Assembly: GCA_018105865.1 (NCBI GenBank)
Contig: CM030835.1
Span: forward strand, 5,793,316 to 5,857,315
Direction of reading: 5' to 3'
Length of the DNA stretch: 64,000 bases
From: Metaphire vulgaris
Taxonomy: Eukaryota > Annelida > Clitellata > Crassiclitellata > Megascolecidae
This document shows, one piece after another, positions 38,470 to 51,812 of this stretch; within the stretch, counting starts at the first letter, position 1; each line of letters starts with the position of its first letter. The notes under the pieces are model-generated. The model was not told the origin of the DNA. It worked only from the letters and a program-made list of their open reading frames with translations, and searched no databases. The translations under genes were made by a program, and so were the position numbers.

Positions 38470-38905
38470 ATCTCAAGAAGATTCCGCCATTTCGAGCGCC
38501 ACCGTCACCCCCCCCACCCCATCCTAGATCCCTCCCCCCACTCACCCCTTCCAGGATCATATCCGCTGTTGGGCCGCCTATAGAGGCCAGAGCGCTGTCT
38601 CTGCGCCTAAAGAGCACAGGGCCGACATTTCGTTCGATTTTGGAGGCGATGATGCAAATGGGAAACGTCACCAGTGGAGCATCATTCATTCGTCGGATGC
38701 AACGGACTTCAAAGCTAACGACGGACGGGATGCTGTAATTGTGCCGTCGGATTTCATCCGAAGAATCTCTGCGTCCAACGGTCGCTAATGAATCACGCCA
38801 CCAAATACGCCGCCAAGAAATTCTAAAACCTCAGTTTCTGTCATCACAGATGCTGAAACCTGAAAAGGCCGAATTTTAAATATAAATAAATAAATGAATA
38901 TGTAT
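38470..38905. other. no gene recognised
   Basis: CpG-containing sequence following the ORF above, with a C-rich run at 38505-38545. Confidence 0.35.
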
Positions 38906-39063
38906 ATATATATATGCGTGTGTGCGTGCGTGTGTGTGTGTATATGTGCACATGTAGTGTATATTTTTATATATACAGTATATTGTATGTATAGGCCCCT
39001 ATATATATACAGTATATATATACAGTATATATATGTATATATATACACACATTGCGTAAATAT
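38906..39063. repeat. TA/GT interrupted microsatellite
   Basis: TA and GT runs with repeated tatacagtatat blocks. Confidence 0.85.
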
Positions 39064-39689
39064 ATGTTATTATAAGCATCGTCTTCGTCTCTTCTCTTTC
39101 GCGCTATCTTTATCAACAAAGATTAGATATGTGAAGATGTAATCGTCATATGGGGCAGATATTGGTCGAAATCAGTCACTATGTGTTGTCACTTATATTA
39201 CGACTTGTATCAGAGGCTTCTGGGCCTACGAGACCATGCAGCAAGATTCACAATTATGCGACAGTCAGATTAGAGATCCAAGAAGACATACTGCCCGAAG
39301 TAAAGCCACTCTAATGCTCATATAACGTCAGCATTCGGATTTGTGAAATATTAGTAAAACGTCCATTAATTTCTTGTGTGCACTATGCTGATTAGATATT
39401 CACGTCGCTCGACTAATCACCTTGAAGGAAGCATGTCCCGCTTTTTGGACCAGTAAATAGTATTCGTCACACAGACACTAAATCATCCGCGTGGTTTCTG
39501 AACGATGATGATTATGAAGACGATGATGCTGGTGTAGCGACCCATAGCAATCATATTCCTACAACCAAGATACCGTCTTGGCTATAACCCCCAGAATGGT
39601 TTTGGGAACTGTGGAATACTACTGAGCTGCATGCACAGGTAGCTAAAAAGGGAAGATAAGAACGGATTCTTAACCATACTTACATACCC

Positions 39690-39990
<301 letters not shown>

Positions 39991-40049
39991 GAATAAAGAC
40001 CATGCAATGCATTATAAAATTAGTCTTCTTAATAAGCTGACAACAGAAT

Positions 40050-40950
40050 AATTAATCTTCAGCTACAAGTATCTTGAGTACGGCTAACTTAACTAACTGC
40101 TGTAGGCTACTTAGAACAAACTACTGGAATAATCATGAAACTCTACTACCCATGCAGCTGCGGAGCACTGCGACTCTTTCTAAACTTGCGCCGTCGGAGA
40201 CCGATCGATCTCCTGGATTGACCCGTTCGAGGTTCCGCCTCTGTTCGACTCTGGATGGATGGCAGCGTCACGTCGATGCCCCTCGATTCTTGACTGCTGC
40301 ACGGATGACTTCCGGAACTCTTGAATGACGACCCACACTGTCAAATGATTGATCGAGAGTGACTGCATGAGATCGGTCACGACTGTCTTCCGTCCTTGGT
40401 ATTTATAGGAAAGAACTCTCATGACCGGCAAGTGTTTTTGGCTTATTGGTCTCGCCTGCAGGCCGCATTCTGATTTTACGGATCTTTTCCTGATTTCGTT
40501 TTCTGGTTCGGTCCTCTTGCGTCGGTTGCGTTGCGTTGGTCGTTGGTCGGTTGTTGCTCACGGATGATCAGTGATTCACACGCGTTTGCTTCTGCTAAAT
40601 CGTCTTCGGCGTCGTCTGTTCTTGTTCGATCGTCCAACAGGGTCCTGGTCGGCGACGTTACGTTCACTCTTTCTCCTTGGTTCGTGAAGATTGATGCGGT
40701 CTACCCGGAATCTGTCTTCTCGGTTGAGCGACTTCTCCGGGCGTCGATGTTCCCTTGAGCGACTTCTTGAACGACCGGCACTGACTGCTTTGAATTGTTG
40801 GTATTTAAAGACAACTCTTCGTATCCTTTGTCCTGCCTTTTGTCTCACTCGTCCTCGCCTGCCACGCCCTGTTTGCTTCAGGGGGTTTTCCCACCCTCTG
40901 CCCGACACTCCTTCTTTTCGCAGAGATCACGCTGCTTAAAACTGGTTATT
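40050..40950. other. CpG-rich unassigned block
   Basis: GC/CpG content is higher than in the neighbours, and overlapping ORFs are open on both strands. The minus-strand frame 40576-40908 is Arg/Ser-rich (AGRSRSRSREHRRPEKSLNR). Two halves share tggtatttaaaga / tggtatttatagga contexts. It may be a degraded retroelement or an Arg-rich exon; no domain is recognised. Confidence 0.3.
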
Positions 40951-41219
40951 AGTGTTGCCATATATAAACAAGTAAAAATCATTGCCATATATAGTCAATA
41001 AGTCCTACACGTCTACTGCTAGGTTAACATGAAACAGTGGGTCACAAATCGGAAGAAAGCCCATGATGAACTGTGATTCGCAGATCAACAGTAATGTTAA
41101 TTGTAAAATAAACTTTGATGCTCTATGCAAGACATTTTAGAGTCCAGTTAAATTCCTCAGCACTGCTGGTCATTATGGAGGCGCTTGCGGCTGCGACGAC
41201 AGCGCTAGTGGAGCAACGA

Positions 41220-41263
41220 CGACGCTACAACAACAACAACAAAAAAACAACAGCCACTACTAC

Positions 41264-41341
<78 letters not shown>

Positions 41342-41342
41342 A

Positions 41343-41412
<70 letters not shown>

Positions 41413-41437
41413 GGCCTACATCAACTACTACCACAAT

Positions 41438-41489
<52 letters not shown>

Positions 41490-41491
41490 GC

Positions 41492-41524
<33 letters not shown>

Positions 41525-41530
41525 TGCTGA
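41220..41530. repeat. compound triplet microsatellite ATT-ACT-GCT
   Basis: CAA 41225-41245, ATT 41256-41340, ACT 41341-41412 and 41435-41488, then GTT/GCT to 41528. Block borders are single-base transitions of the unit. Confidence 0.9.
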
Positions 41531-41849
41531 AAGGATGATGACGAAACAGGCAAGCAGGCGATTAGCTTTTGGACCTGTATACAGCTGTAGAGTCTTAGAT
41601 CGTACGACAACTGGAACGCATCGTGCATCTGGACTATTAAGGCCTATCTTGGCACCGGAAAAACCGTAAGCCTGGCATTTGATAAGGCGATGTAATTCTT
41701 GCAAATTTCCGCAATAAATACCGGCGACATCTCACAAAATGACCGCCATAGAATTGTAATAAATCTGCGGCGGCAGCAAAAGACGTCATCGTATTGCCCG
41801 ATGCATTCACCGACACGCGATGCCTGTGTTTACTCTGAACGAATAGCTT
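41531..41849. other. no gene recognised
   Basis: No exon-like frame recognised. Confidence 0.4.
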
Positions 41850-42089
<240 letters not shown>

Positions 42090-42271
42090 CGCTCCCCAAG
42101 TCCTATAGTCGAACCGAGCAAAACTTGTCGATCTCTGAGGGTGATGGCGTCCTCCTCTCTATTCTTCGTAACAAGAGCAGCTGACGTCACAACGAAAACA
42201 TTCGAAGCTAATGCTGAGATCAATCCTCAGTCGATCGACGGAGTGGCGAAAACAGCTTGTTGTCAGTGACT

Positions 42272-42447
42272 CATGGTTATTTCTAGGATTATCAATGGGG
42301 GGTATAAGTAAATTCTGGGGTCTCCTGCCAAACAAGTCTGACAAGCAAAAAAAGGTCATCCCATAGCTGAAATTGGGGGGAGGGTGTTGGGGTGTAGGTC
42401 TCAAATTGGGGGTTGTTGGGGTTGTTAGGGGTGTAAAAATATCCCTG
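42272..42447 (-). mobile_element. hAT-like MITE, family E
   Basis: Starts CATGGTTATTTCTAGG, ends GTGTAAAAATATCCCTG, with a perfect duplication cagtgact (42264-42271 and 42448-42455). It contains tctgacaagcaaaaaaaggt, the reverse complement of the shared motif. Confidence 0.9.
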
Positions 42448-42486
42448 CAGTGACTGTCCAAGCGCTGAACTTCCACTAACAACCTC

Positions 42487-42496
42487 GGAGAGAGAG

Positions 42497-42553
<57 letters not shown>
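42487..42553. repeat. GA microsatellite
   Basis: About 65 bp GA run. Confidence 0.9.
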
Positions 42554-42554
<1 letters not shown>

Positions 42555-42785
42555 AAGTCATATATTTATGCTTGACGACGTTCGTACAGTCGTCGTCTCC
42601 TCTTGTCCGTTCATCAGGATCGCGTGATAGCCTCTAACGAAGCGTCCGCGTTGCTGACGCTCAGCCTATTTACAGTCCGTCAGTCTTAATATCACAGAGA
42701 CGAAATCGTGGAAATTCTGCGCACGCCGATACTTTCCGCAACCTGGTTATTTGCGCACGGATTTGGAAAACGGAATCTTGAGAGC

Positions 42786-43140
42786 CAGGGGCGGTTCCAC
42801 GTCTGGGGATGACGTGGGATGCATCCCCCTCACCGAGGCTTTTTCTTTTGATTGTCAGCGTTTCGGGGGGGGGGTGGTCTACCGGTCCGAGTTGCTATAC
42901 AGCTACATGTCCTCCGCCGGGTATATTTGTGTGAAAAACAGAGCTGATAACCTGAGCTGGTGACCTTTTTTGGCCTGTCAACCATTTTTGTGAAGTTTTA
43001 TTCACATTTGCTGAACAAAACACTGTTAATTACCTTTTTGCCTGTCACACATTGGCGAGATTTCACTTCACGTCTCCCCTCCCCCCACCCCGCCACCAAC
43101 TTATTGCAACCCTCACCAAGAATTCTTGTAACCGCCACTG
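42786..43140 (+). mobile_element. hAT-like MITE, family A
   Basis: Starts CAGGGGCGGTTCCACG, ends CTTGTAACCGCCACTG. The flanks ttgagagc / ctgagagc match at 7 of 8. It contains gaccttttttggcctgtca and tacctttttgcctgtca. Confidence 0.85.
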
Positions 43141-43149
43141 CTGAGAGCC

Positions 43150-43782
43150 TTTTTATAGATTGGAAATTGTGCTATAAAAGCTCATAACTCACAAACCGGT
43201 TACTGTTTTATGTTGAATTAATTCATTCATTCACCAGATTGTGGTCATCGTTATGATTATTTTGACCAAATGAAATGCAAAGAAGTTGATCGGTCATGGC
43301 AAGCCACAACTAAAATAATAATTATGTAATCTTAGAGGTTGCTATTTTACAAATTCCACATCTAGTTCTATATAACTGCTTCCTAGCTATCCCTCCCAAA
43401 AAATTAAGAAATTTGGCTATAGCCTTAGTAGAAATAAAATATCCCCCATAATGGAGAGGGATTTTTATATTTCTGGGGGTCAACTTTAAAAAAAAATTCT
43501 ATCTCCCAATGTTGACGCCAGGTTTACGCCATGCACTGATGCGATCTATAGGCCTACTATTTGAACGCTTATGGCTATGATAGGTAGAGACACGTTGACA
43601 CAGAGAATTCTACAAGGTGACATTTTTGTTGCTACGTGACAAATGACAATAACTTTCAACTAAACATAAGAACAGAAATTACTTTGAAGTGTACATTGTA
43701 CAACGATGCCACTACGTAACACAACAGAGCGTTATGCAAGTCGCAAGCTAGATAGGCTACTCCGCAGTTTGACGACACACAT
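43150..43782. other. no gene recognised
   Basis: AT-rich; a C/G-run pair near 43380-43510 may be a decayed family D-like element, but no ends were found. Confidence 0.35.
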
Positions 43783-43790
43783 ATAATCGA

Positions 43791-44056
43791 CAGTGGCGGT
43801 TACACTTGGGGGATGAGTGGGAATGCATCCCCCACCGGACTTGCGGGCTGATTTTTTTTGCTTGTGATGACCTTTTTGCTTGTTAACCTATTTTTCGCGG
43901 TAAAAGTGTAGTAAAATTAGGGGTACAATTCCCTTTTGTCAGCCTTTTCGGGTTAAGTTTTTTGAGTTTTTTCCTTCTATTTCACCACCACACTCCCAAA
44001 CCAACTTCCTATGAATTCCTTTCATCCCCCACCAAGAAATCCTGGAACCGCCACTG
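43791..44056 (+). mobile_element. hAT-like MITE, family A
   Basis: Starts CAGTGGCGGTTACACTTG, ends CTGGAACCGCCACTG. The flanks ataatcga / ataatgga match at 7 of 8. It has ttttttttgcttgtgatg and gacctttttgcttgttaacc inside. Confidence 0.9.
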
Positions 44057-44362
44057 ATAATGGACGCAGTCGTTGAGTATTTGCATACATTCTGAGCTAA
44101 ACCCGAGAGAGTTAGATCGTTACAAAACCAAGCACTGAAGTCACAATATCCTCCTCACTGTTCTCTCTCTCTGTAGGCCTACTTACAAAACCTAAGAACG
44201 ATCGTAAAATGAAAATCAACACATTCGGGTTGTGTTAGAAATCTACGATTCCGAAGTTCGATTCTTTCAGGAAATACAGTAAAGTTTTAAAAATAAATAT
44301 TTAGGCCTAACGAACGCTGCACGCCACAGAAAAATACTTTGTTCTATATTCCGACGAGTGTG

Positions 44363-44550
44363 CGGGGGCGGCGCTGATGGGGTGGGTCCGCGGGTCCGGA
44401 CCCACCCAGCCTCGGGCAGGGGCACCCGAGCAAATCGTACAAATCCGCAGAGAAATTTCGTTTTCTTTGGGGAGGGGGTAGTCTTAGCCGGGTCCTGGCT
44501 GTGTAGATTGCATTGGACCCACCCAGCCAAAAAATCCAGCGCCGCCTCTG
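44363..44550 (+). mobile_element. hAT-like MITE (GGCGGCGCTG ends)
   Basis: Starts CGGGGGCGGCGCTGATG, ends ATCCAGCGCCGCCTCTG, with a perfect duplication cgagtgtg (44355-44362 and 44551-44558). Two copies of a ggtccggacccaccc-like string lie near the ends. Confidence 0.88.
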
Positions 44551-44700
44551 CGAGTGTGACTAGAGCTACAACAAAATCGCGCTTCACATTAGATTAATTA
44601 CAGTACAGTAACGTGAAATTGACAAACGCTAACAGCTGAAAGTTCGTAGAAAAATAAACAGGTCAACTTCTGCCGTGACGAACAGGAGGGTTTCTATATG

Positions 44701-44796
44701 TTAGGAAGAAATTTTCTGCGCGATTTCCTCTTTTTTGCCATCAACTTCATTCTGTTGAATTTCTTGAAGATATCTCTGAATAGCCGGATAGATGAC
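44701..44796 (-). CDS. terminal exon of an unidentified gene
   Basis: The minus-strand acceptor is excellent (branch-like CTAATG, then CTTCTTTTCAG). The exon reads VIYPAIQRYLQEIQQNEVDG then KKEEIAQKISS and TAA. It opens in phase 0, which fits the phase-0 end of the exon at 50094-50168, to which it most likely joins. The pattern is a charged amphipathic helix with no recognised domain. Together the exons would form the helical C-terminus of a protein I cannot name. Confidence 0.55.
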   Translation of the reverse strand, partial: VIYPAIQRYLQEIQQNEVDGKKEEIAQKISS

Positions 44797-45326
44797 CTGA
44801 AAAGAAGATCATTAGTGACCGTCAAATGATCTTCATGGGTGTGATTATGTAGCTCAACATCTGAACACTACGGCCAACATGCAGAAACGATACATTTTTA
44901 TCACAAGATTCTAAGATATTCCTATTTGGCAAAATAGAACAAAACATACGTCATAAAATACTTGTTATTGAGCAAATGCTGGATTGTCCATAGCAGCGAT
45001 GGCCGATCCCACATTGTTATCTAAGCCAAAATAGTACATAAGCTGTAAATAGGCCCAATGGCAATGCTGAGGTAGGGGTAACAAAATGAAATCTAAAATT
45101 GGAATGTCGCCATAAATTTCTGTTTGGAAAGTGGCTTCCCTCCTTTTAGTAGAGAAAAGCCTTTTACAATGACTCGCTTTCATTGACTCGTCTTCCGGTT
45201 TAGTAGCCTTATAAATGCAAACCTCGCATTCCTGCGAAATTGCGAAATTAATATTTTCACATGTTTTATTGCTCTCATGTATACACACAGTATATGCTAT
45301 GTATACTTGTATATGTATCCTATATA

Positions 45327-45328
45327 TA

Positions 45329-45375
<47 letters not shown>

Positions 45376-45425
45376 TGTGTATTTATATACAGGGTGGGCC
45401 AATAAAATCGGTACCACTCTGTTTC

Positions 45426-45479
<54 letters not shown>
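45327..45479. repeat. two TA arrays flanking a mariner-like tip
   Basis: TA runs at 45327-45374 and 45430-45479. Between them CAGGGTGGGCCAATAAAATC at 45391 resembles the terminus of Tc1/mariner elements, but no partner end is seen. Confidence 0.6.
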
Positions 45480-45481
<2 letters not shown>

Positions 45482-45851
45482 TTACAATCCCTGAATTAAA
45501 ATGCATGAAATTAGGTGTGCATTTGCGTTATTATATCCTGCATGCAGGCATTTAAGGCTTCTTTCAAGCTTTAAAGCGTTGAGGCGCCATCTAGCGAGCG
45601 TCTAGGGGTCAGGACGCCATTCGTGAAGAATATGAGAGCTGCTATCGAGCATTGACGACTCAAGTCCCATTAATCCGTTACCAGCTCTGATTGTAATAAC
45701 AACGAATCGACGGTTTATTTTGACCGTGTTATTATTAGGCAGAACTGACTTTGTTGCATCCAAAGTCGATCGGATAGGGCCTATATGATGGACCTATCAG
45801 TTAAAAGACCAATTTCCTGCGGAGAAAGATTGCAGCACGTTCGGACATAAA

Positions 45852-46123
45852 CAGTGGCGTAACGTGGGGGGGGCGGGGCACTTTTTCGACAGCCCCGGGC
45901 CCCGGGCGGGGGGGGGGCCCGAAGAGGGGTCTAAGCTAGGGTTAGGTTAGGGTTAACCCTAACTTCTGAACCCTAACCCTAGAAATGATGTGCTGAGGAT
46001 CTTTTTTTTTGCTCGTCAGGATGAAAAAGGAGAGATAACGTTTTTTTGCTCGTCAGCTCGAAACTCTGGGGCCCCCATGGCAAAGATGCCCCCCGGGTCC
46101 CCAAAAGTCACGCTACGCCACTG
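45852..46123 (+). mobile_element. hAT-like MITE, family C with telomere-like palindrome
   Basis: Starts CAGTGGCGTAACGTGGGG, ends GTCACGCTACGCCACTG, with a perfect duplication gacataaa (45844-45851 and 46124-46131). It has the same TTAGGG/CCCTAA palindrome as 36411-36643 and two copies of the ttttttgctcgtcag motif. Confidence 0.92.
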
Positions 46124-46131
46124 GACATAAA

Positions 46132-47497
46132 AAACCCAGACGCTTATATAGCGAAGCCATGTGCAGACACCACACTGAAACAACGGGTAATAAATAAGAG
46201 ATCGCGCATTCACGACTCGACACTTGTGCTTAATGCTTTCAACGCAATTCCGTCTTTCTTCGACCGGATGGCTTCACCTGATTGATGTCTATACGACCAT
46301 CTATATTCTAGGCCTATAAAATTGTCGTTTGATCTCGATTAACGTAAGAAACGATGGCTCTTATACGTCAGATAAACGCTCGCTCTTCGGCGATTGCAAT
46401 CGTATATAGGCGCCTGCACAGGCGGACGCAAACAAACACTTCTGTCAAAAATTGAGCGCATAAATGCATCGCATGTAGAGGGGGGAATAGAGAATGAAAT
46501 ACAGCGTTGGTCTTGGCAAACACGTACACTTGCTTCTGTCACGCGATTATTATGAGAAAGTACAGTACTCTAGTTTATAGCATGCATGCATCTATTCCAA
46601 CACAATCTAAACCAGGGCATTTCTTTAACGCGCTGTGATACACCGAATGTGCAGCGATCTCATATTGAAAACGTGCATTGTTAAAATGACAATTTTCTAA
46701 GCTTTGTGCGGTGATGAAATTTCCGGGCGACCTGTTTTTTATGCTTGTTTCTTACATGGATGTCCGCAAATTTTCTGAGTTTAGTGCAGTGATAAATTTT
46801 CCTTATTAAGAAAGGCTCTGATCTAAACATGCAGTATGACTGCCTTTGCGCACATTCTGCTGTGCTTCGCTGTAGGCCTACCATAATTATGCAATCGGTA
46901 AACAAGTAGGAAAACAATAACAGATATTATCAGTACAGAAACAATGTAAAAACAGAGGTTTGCCTGTTAGACATGAAAAATTCAACGAAATTGGACTAAG
47001 ACATCATCTCTGCGGTAAACAGGCTGAAAGCATATATCCACACAGCGTCAAAGCTATAGCAACTAACTGAAGATAAGGCAGAAAACGCCGAGGAATACAG
47101 CGAGCTACGCTGCAGAATTGATAACACAATGATGTGAAACGTAAGCAGATATTGCTTTGCTGTAGGTCTTCTTCAATAGCGTGTTTGGAAACTTGGAGGA
47201 CAAAGAACTAGAAAAGAAAAGGAAGATAGCCATGCATGCATAACATTAAGTGCTACTGTAAATCTGCAAGAACAGTCTTTTTATGACACTTTCGCATCGA
47301 TTGACGAATGCAATGCAATGTATATAGGGTAATATGATTAATCATTTATATATCGCCTCTTATGTAAGAACACACAGCAGCATTGATAGGCTAGCAGCTG
47401 CACTATACGAGGTTTCTGACCTGCTGTACGCGTACAGTAGTTAAATCACCGAGGCGGACAAATTAGTCAATTCTGAGCACAGAATAACTTGTCAACA

Positions 47498-47498
<1 letters not shown>
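46132..47498. other. no gene recognised
   Basis: No exon, LINE or MITE recognised in 1.3 kb. Confidence 0.4.
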
Positions 47499-47588
<90 letters not shown>

Positions 47589-47674
47589 GTAATAACCAAG
47601 TACTGGTTCAACTGTGGCTGACGAAGCCAAGAGCCATACAAATACATTGAGAAAGCGTAGTTCGTCTCACAGCT

Positions 47675-47755
<81 letters not shown>
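47499..47755. repeat. AAT and AGT microsatellites
   Basis: AAT at 47499-47588 and AGT at 47676-47755, separated by unique sequence. Poly-Ile/Tyr/Thr ORFs here are artefacts. Confidence 0.9.
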
Positions 47756-48094
47756 TATGCTGCATGTGATAGGTATACAGCTGTCTCTTGAAATATAATC
47801 GCCAAAGAGCCGAAGCATTTCATAACCTATATCAGCCGATGTAATTAGGTTCCAGCACGCTGAATTTTATCCAGTCGAATATCGATTTCAACGAGAAGAG
47901 CGCTCATAAGAGTTATCTATATGTATAATGCCTACTAAGGACTTGGACAAGTGTAATCAATAGAAGGGGCATTTTTAAAAGATGTTTACAGGCAAGAGTT
48001 GATTTATATTCTATTCTGTTATGTTTCATTCAAATGTTTTCTTGAGCCATATTGAATTCTGATCAATCTCTTGTTATCGAATTACACTTCACAG

Positions 48095-48320
48095 CAGTGG
48101 CGTAGCGTGACTTTTGGGGGCCCGGGGGCATCTTTGACATGGGGCCCCAGAGTTTCGGACTGACAAGCAAAAAAAAAGGTCGTCACCACATCGTCGTTTC
48201 TAGGGTTAGGGTTAACCCTAACTTAACCCTAACCCAAACCCCTCTTCGGGGCCCCCCTCGCTCTGGGCCCGGGGGCTGTCAACAAAGTGCTCCCCGCACC
48301 CCCACCTAGTTACGCCACTG
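48095..48320 (-). mobile_element. hAT-like MITE, family C with telomere-like palindrome
   Basis: Starts CAGTGGCGTAGCGTGACTTT, ends CTAGTTACGCCACTG, with a perfect duplication cttcacag (48087-48094 and 48321-48328). Inverted relative to 36411-36643. It contains ctgacaagcaaaaaaaaagg and the TTAGGG/CCCTAA palindrome. Confidence 0.92.
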
Positions 48321-48834
48321 CTTCACAGATCCTGTACATGTGCAGAGTCAAAACTAAATTCGAGCTGAATGGATGGCGATAATCAATAATGTTTGCTAAT
48401 CAATCGACTTGCGGCAATTAATATGTCTGAACTGTAAGTAGAAATCAGACAGATTAATTAGGCCTACTTGGCAGTGTGGAGGAAATGGGGAGAAACTCAT
48501 TGATAGCCCTAAAACTAATCAAAGTGCCGAGTTCGATGCGGAGCTTTTTAAAGAATTTTGGCCAAATTAAGAATAAAATGGAGAAATATAAAAGAAACAT
48601 GTTCAACTACTGTACAATACTGACGCGTCAAACGTTATCCACGGACAAAGAAAAATAATTGTATGGACTGGCGATTGAGGGTGGATTCTACTAATCTTAT
48701 TCCAAATTATATATAGGCCTAACCAGCGAATGAACGAATGAATAAATGAAAGCAACCCTATGGAAATAGCCCGGCAAATTATATGAAACGGAACAGGAAA
48801 TCTATGAAACCAAGAATACGAGAAAAGAAGGATT

Positions 48835-49018
48835 CAGTGTTTTATCCAGACTCCAGGTCTTTGGGGGGGGGATTGAGGCCCGGGGGGAATTGACTTGGCT
48901 GGAGGGGAAAAGTCACAGTTTAATGAAAATTTGTTTAAGTGCTGAGATTTTTTGGTGGGGGAGGAATGTTGAGGTTGGGGGGGAGGAATCTCCCCTAACA
49001 GGCCTGGATAAAACACTG
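48835..49018 (+). mobile_element. hAT-like MITE, family D variant
   Basis: Starts CAGTGTTTTATCCAG, ends CCTGGATAAAACACTG. The flanks gaaggatt / gaaggatg match at 7 of 8. The interior is G-rich. Confidence 0.88.
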
Positions 49019-49026
49019 GAAGGATG

Positions 49027-49611
<585 letters not shown>

Positions 49612-49700
49612 CAATGTTCATACCAATACCACTGTTTCATGCGCCAGCAAGATAATACTTGAAGACAAAAAAGATTGAATAATACGTTGAACGTATAGGT

Positions 49701-49939
49701 CAGAGTTGTCCGTGGGTCCATTTTTTTATAACCCAATCCAACCCACAAAATCTCCAACCCAACCCAACCCATGCCGGTAATAGTGTTACTTGACCCAATC
49801 CAACCCAACCAACCGTAATACAGTACAACGATTATTTTTTTTCTGACCAAACCCAACCCACCATTAATATGGAAAGTCTGACCCAACCCAAACCAATCCA
49901 ACCCAACCCATGGGTTAACCCAACCCATGGACATCTCTG
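49701..49939 (+). mobile_element. hAT-like element, CCCAACCC family
   Basis: Starts CAGAGTTGTCCGTGGGTCC, ends CCCATGGACATCTCTG. The flanks gtataggt / gtatatag match at about 6 of 8. The inside is filled with degenerate aacccaaccca repeats. Confidence 0.75.
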
Positions 49940-50093
49940 GTATATAGGTACAGCCATACTAACAGTATGGGATTGATCGCGCCATCTCTATGCGGCGTCC
50001 GATCATTTTTACTGACATCGTGTATATGCATTGACTAACAAAAGAAACAAAGAACTTGGGTACAACGAAAGTCCTTTGATAAGAATCATTCAC

Positions 50094-50168
50094 CTGAGAC
50101 GCCAAATATACGTTAATTTCAACGATGGCTTGAGCCACTTTCTCCACATCGCTCAGCTTCTCCTCTTC
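50094..50168 (-). CDS. internal exon of an unidentified gene
   Basis: On the minus strand a good acceptor (long T-rich tract ending AATGGCAG) and donor (CTCAG|GTGAAT) bound 75 bp in phase 0-0. It encodes EEEKLSDVEKVAQAIVEINV then YLASQ, an amphipathic helix that continues into VIYPAIQRYL of the exon at 44701-44796. No stop in frame; the protein family is not recognised. A plus-strand frame also crosses it (50031-50255) but lacks exon borders. Confidence 0.5.
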
Positions 50169-50316
50169 CTGCCATTCAAACAAACAAACAACAAACACAA
50201 GGACATCTCAGTCAATTCACTGCGACCGCAATCGATATATTTTTATATTTTGTGAATTGACAACAACGCAAAGACCGTATAAACCGCGCACATTCATAAA
50301 CTAAGAGGTGAAAATT

Positions 50317-50317
<1 letters not shown>

Positions 50318-50354
<37 letters not shown>

Positions 50355-50482
50355 GTAATAAATAATCGCATTCCGAGGAACATTTCCAAATATGCAACCG
50401 AACGAGGGCTAGCACACACTATAATTTCATGTCTCCGGACAATTTTTTATCATAAGTCCCTCGGGAATGAAGTACCGAGGGC

Positions 50483-50532
<50 letters not shown>
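50318..50532. repeat. TA microsatellites
   Basis: TA runs at 50318-50350 and 50484-50532. Confidence 0.9.
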
Positions 50533-50535
<3 letters not shown>

Positions 50536-50536
<1 letters not shown>

Positions 50537-50786
50537 TCAGAGCTTTTTGTGCCGGAACGAGGCGGAACGGCGTTCCGGAAAATCTGAAGACTGGTATTTT
50601 TGCAACATTAAATTCATAATTAGAAAATAGAGAACCTATATAGTTCTAAATTTTCTATGTATGAGTTTAATGGTGTATTGATTACAATCATTATAGCCTA
50701 GTAACTGTTTGGCCGCTATACGTCATGTTCACAACTGAATTCTGACTATTGCATTCCGGAAAATATTTTTCTACAAAAAAGCCCTG
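50536..50786 (+). mobile_element. hAT-like MITE (CAGAGCTTTTTGT ends)
   Basis: Starts CAGAGCTTTTTGTGCC, ends CTACAAAAAAGCCCTG. The flanks aatattat / tatattat match at 7 of 8. A ggaacgaggcggaacggcgt block near the left end is balanced by attccgg near the right. Confidence 0.8.
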
Positions 50787-50794
50787 TATATTAT

Positions 50795-51163
50795 ATATAT
50801 CTTTGTTTCGCATTTAATGCAGCCAAAGAAAGTAGATAGACAAAACACAAATAAAAACTAGACAGAAAGCAACACAAATGCAAAAAGAACTATTAAAACC
50901 ACAAAGACATAAAGGAGAGACATTAAACCTTACTCAGTTATTCAGTCATATAGCCTTCGTATTTGGCAATCTTACACATATATTCAATATATACAATAGC
51001 TATAGTCATTATTATCAAGCACAGATTGATGACTTATATACTTTAAGGTAAAGGTACACTGTAGGTATAGCTCGAATCCAATCGTTTGGTTCCGGCGCTT
51101 ATCTCCGATCTAGGCATTCAGCGACGTAGGTGGTATAAGCCATTAATCTGGGTAGGCTTCCAC
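50795..51163. other. no gene recognised
   Basis: AT-rich; nothing seen. Confidence 0.4.
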
Positions 51164-51343
51164 CAGTGTTTATTCTATGCTTTCTCTGGGGGAATTCCTC
51201 GCTCCCCAAGTTTTAAAATTCCCCAAAATTTTTAATTTGTTGGCTGGGGAAATAGAAATCCCCCCAAAATGTGGAGACTCAGACCTTGTCCCCCCAAACA
51301 TTTCAAAATCCCCCCAATGTCAAGGTGGCTAGAATAAAAGCTG
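51164..51343 (-). mobile_element. hAT-like MITE, family D
   Basis: Starts CAGTGTTTATTCTATG and ends GTGGCTAGAATAAAAGCTG, clearly family D with a damaged right tip and no matching flank duplication. Confidence 0.7.
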
Positions 51344-51763
51344 GGCGCCGCCCTCTCTAGTCAGGCCTATAGACAAATCGTTGTATTCAGTGCAAAACCG
51401 ATGAATTTATATTCTCCCCATACAGATTGTGGAATTGCTTCAGAGCTTACGATTTGAAAAAAAACATCATCCAAATATGTTTGCAGCGGGACTCCGCCCC
51501 AATCCCCGCTGTAAAAAACTAGGGACGCTCCTTCACACCCCTCGTCGGATCTGACCAAGTTAGCCTGCATATTGCATAAATGATGGTGTCCCCTATCCTA
51601 GAACCTTGGTTGCGCCACTTTATATGATGCAATAACTTTAAAACACACAACCTAAGAATATAGTATTTATTATTATAATTATTAATGTTATATATTTTAA
51701 CAGATATTTGACTATATAGCCATTTATAGATAAGTATAAATATAAATAACACTCATATCTTAT

Positions 51764-51764
<1 letters not shown>
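51344..51764. other. no gene; possible lone MITE end
   Basis: ctagaaccttggttgcgccact near 51598-51620 looks like the right end of another CAGTGGCG-type element; its left end was not found. Confidence 0.35.

Positions 51765-51812
<48 letters not shown>

Noticed and set aside
40576..40908. Arg/Ser-rich minus-strand ORF resembling an SR protein
   Set aside because: No RNA-binding domain, no exon borders, and the plus strand is equally open; kept only as an unassigned block.
45391..45429. Complete mariner element at CAGGGTGGGCC
   Set aside because: Only one terminus is present; no matching inverted end or transposase nearby.
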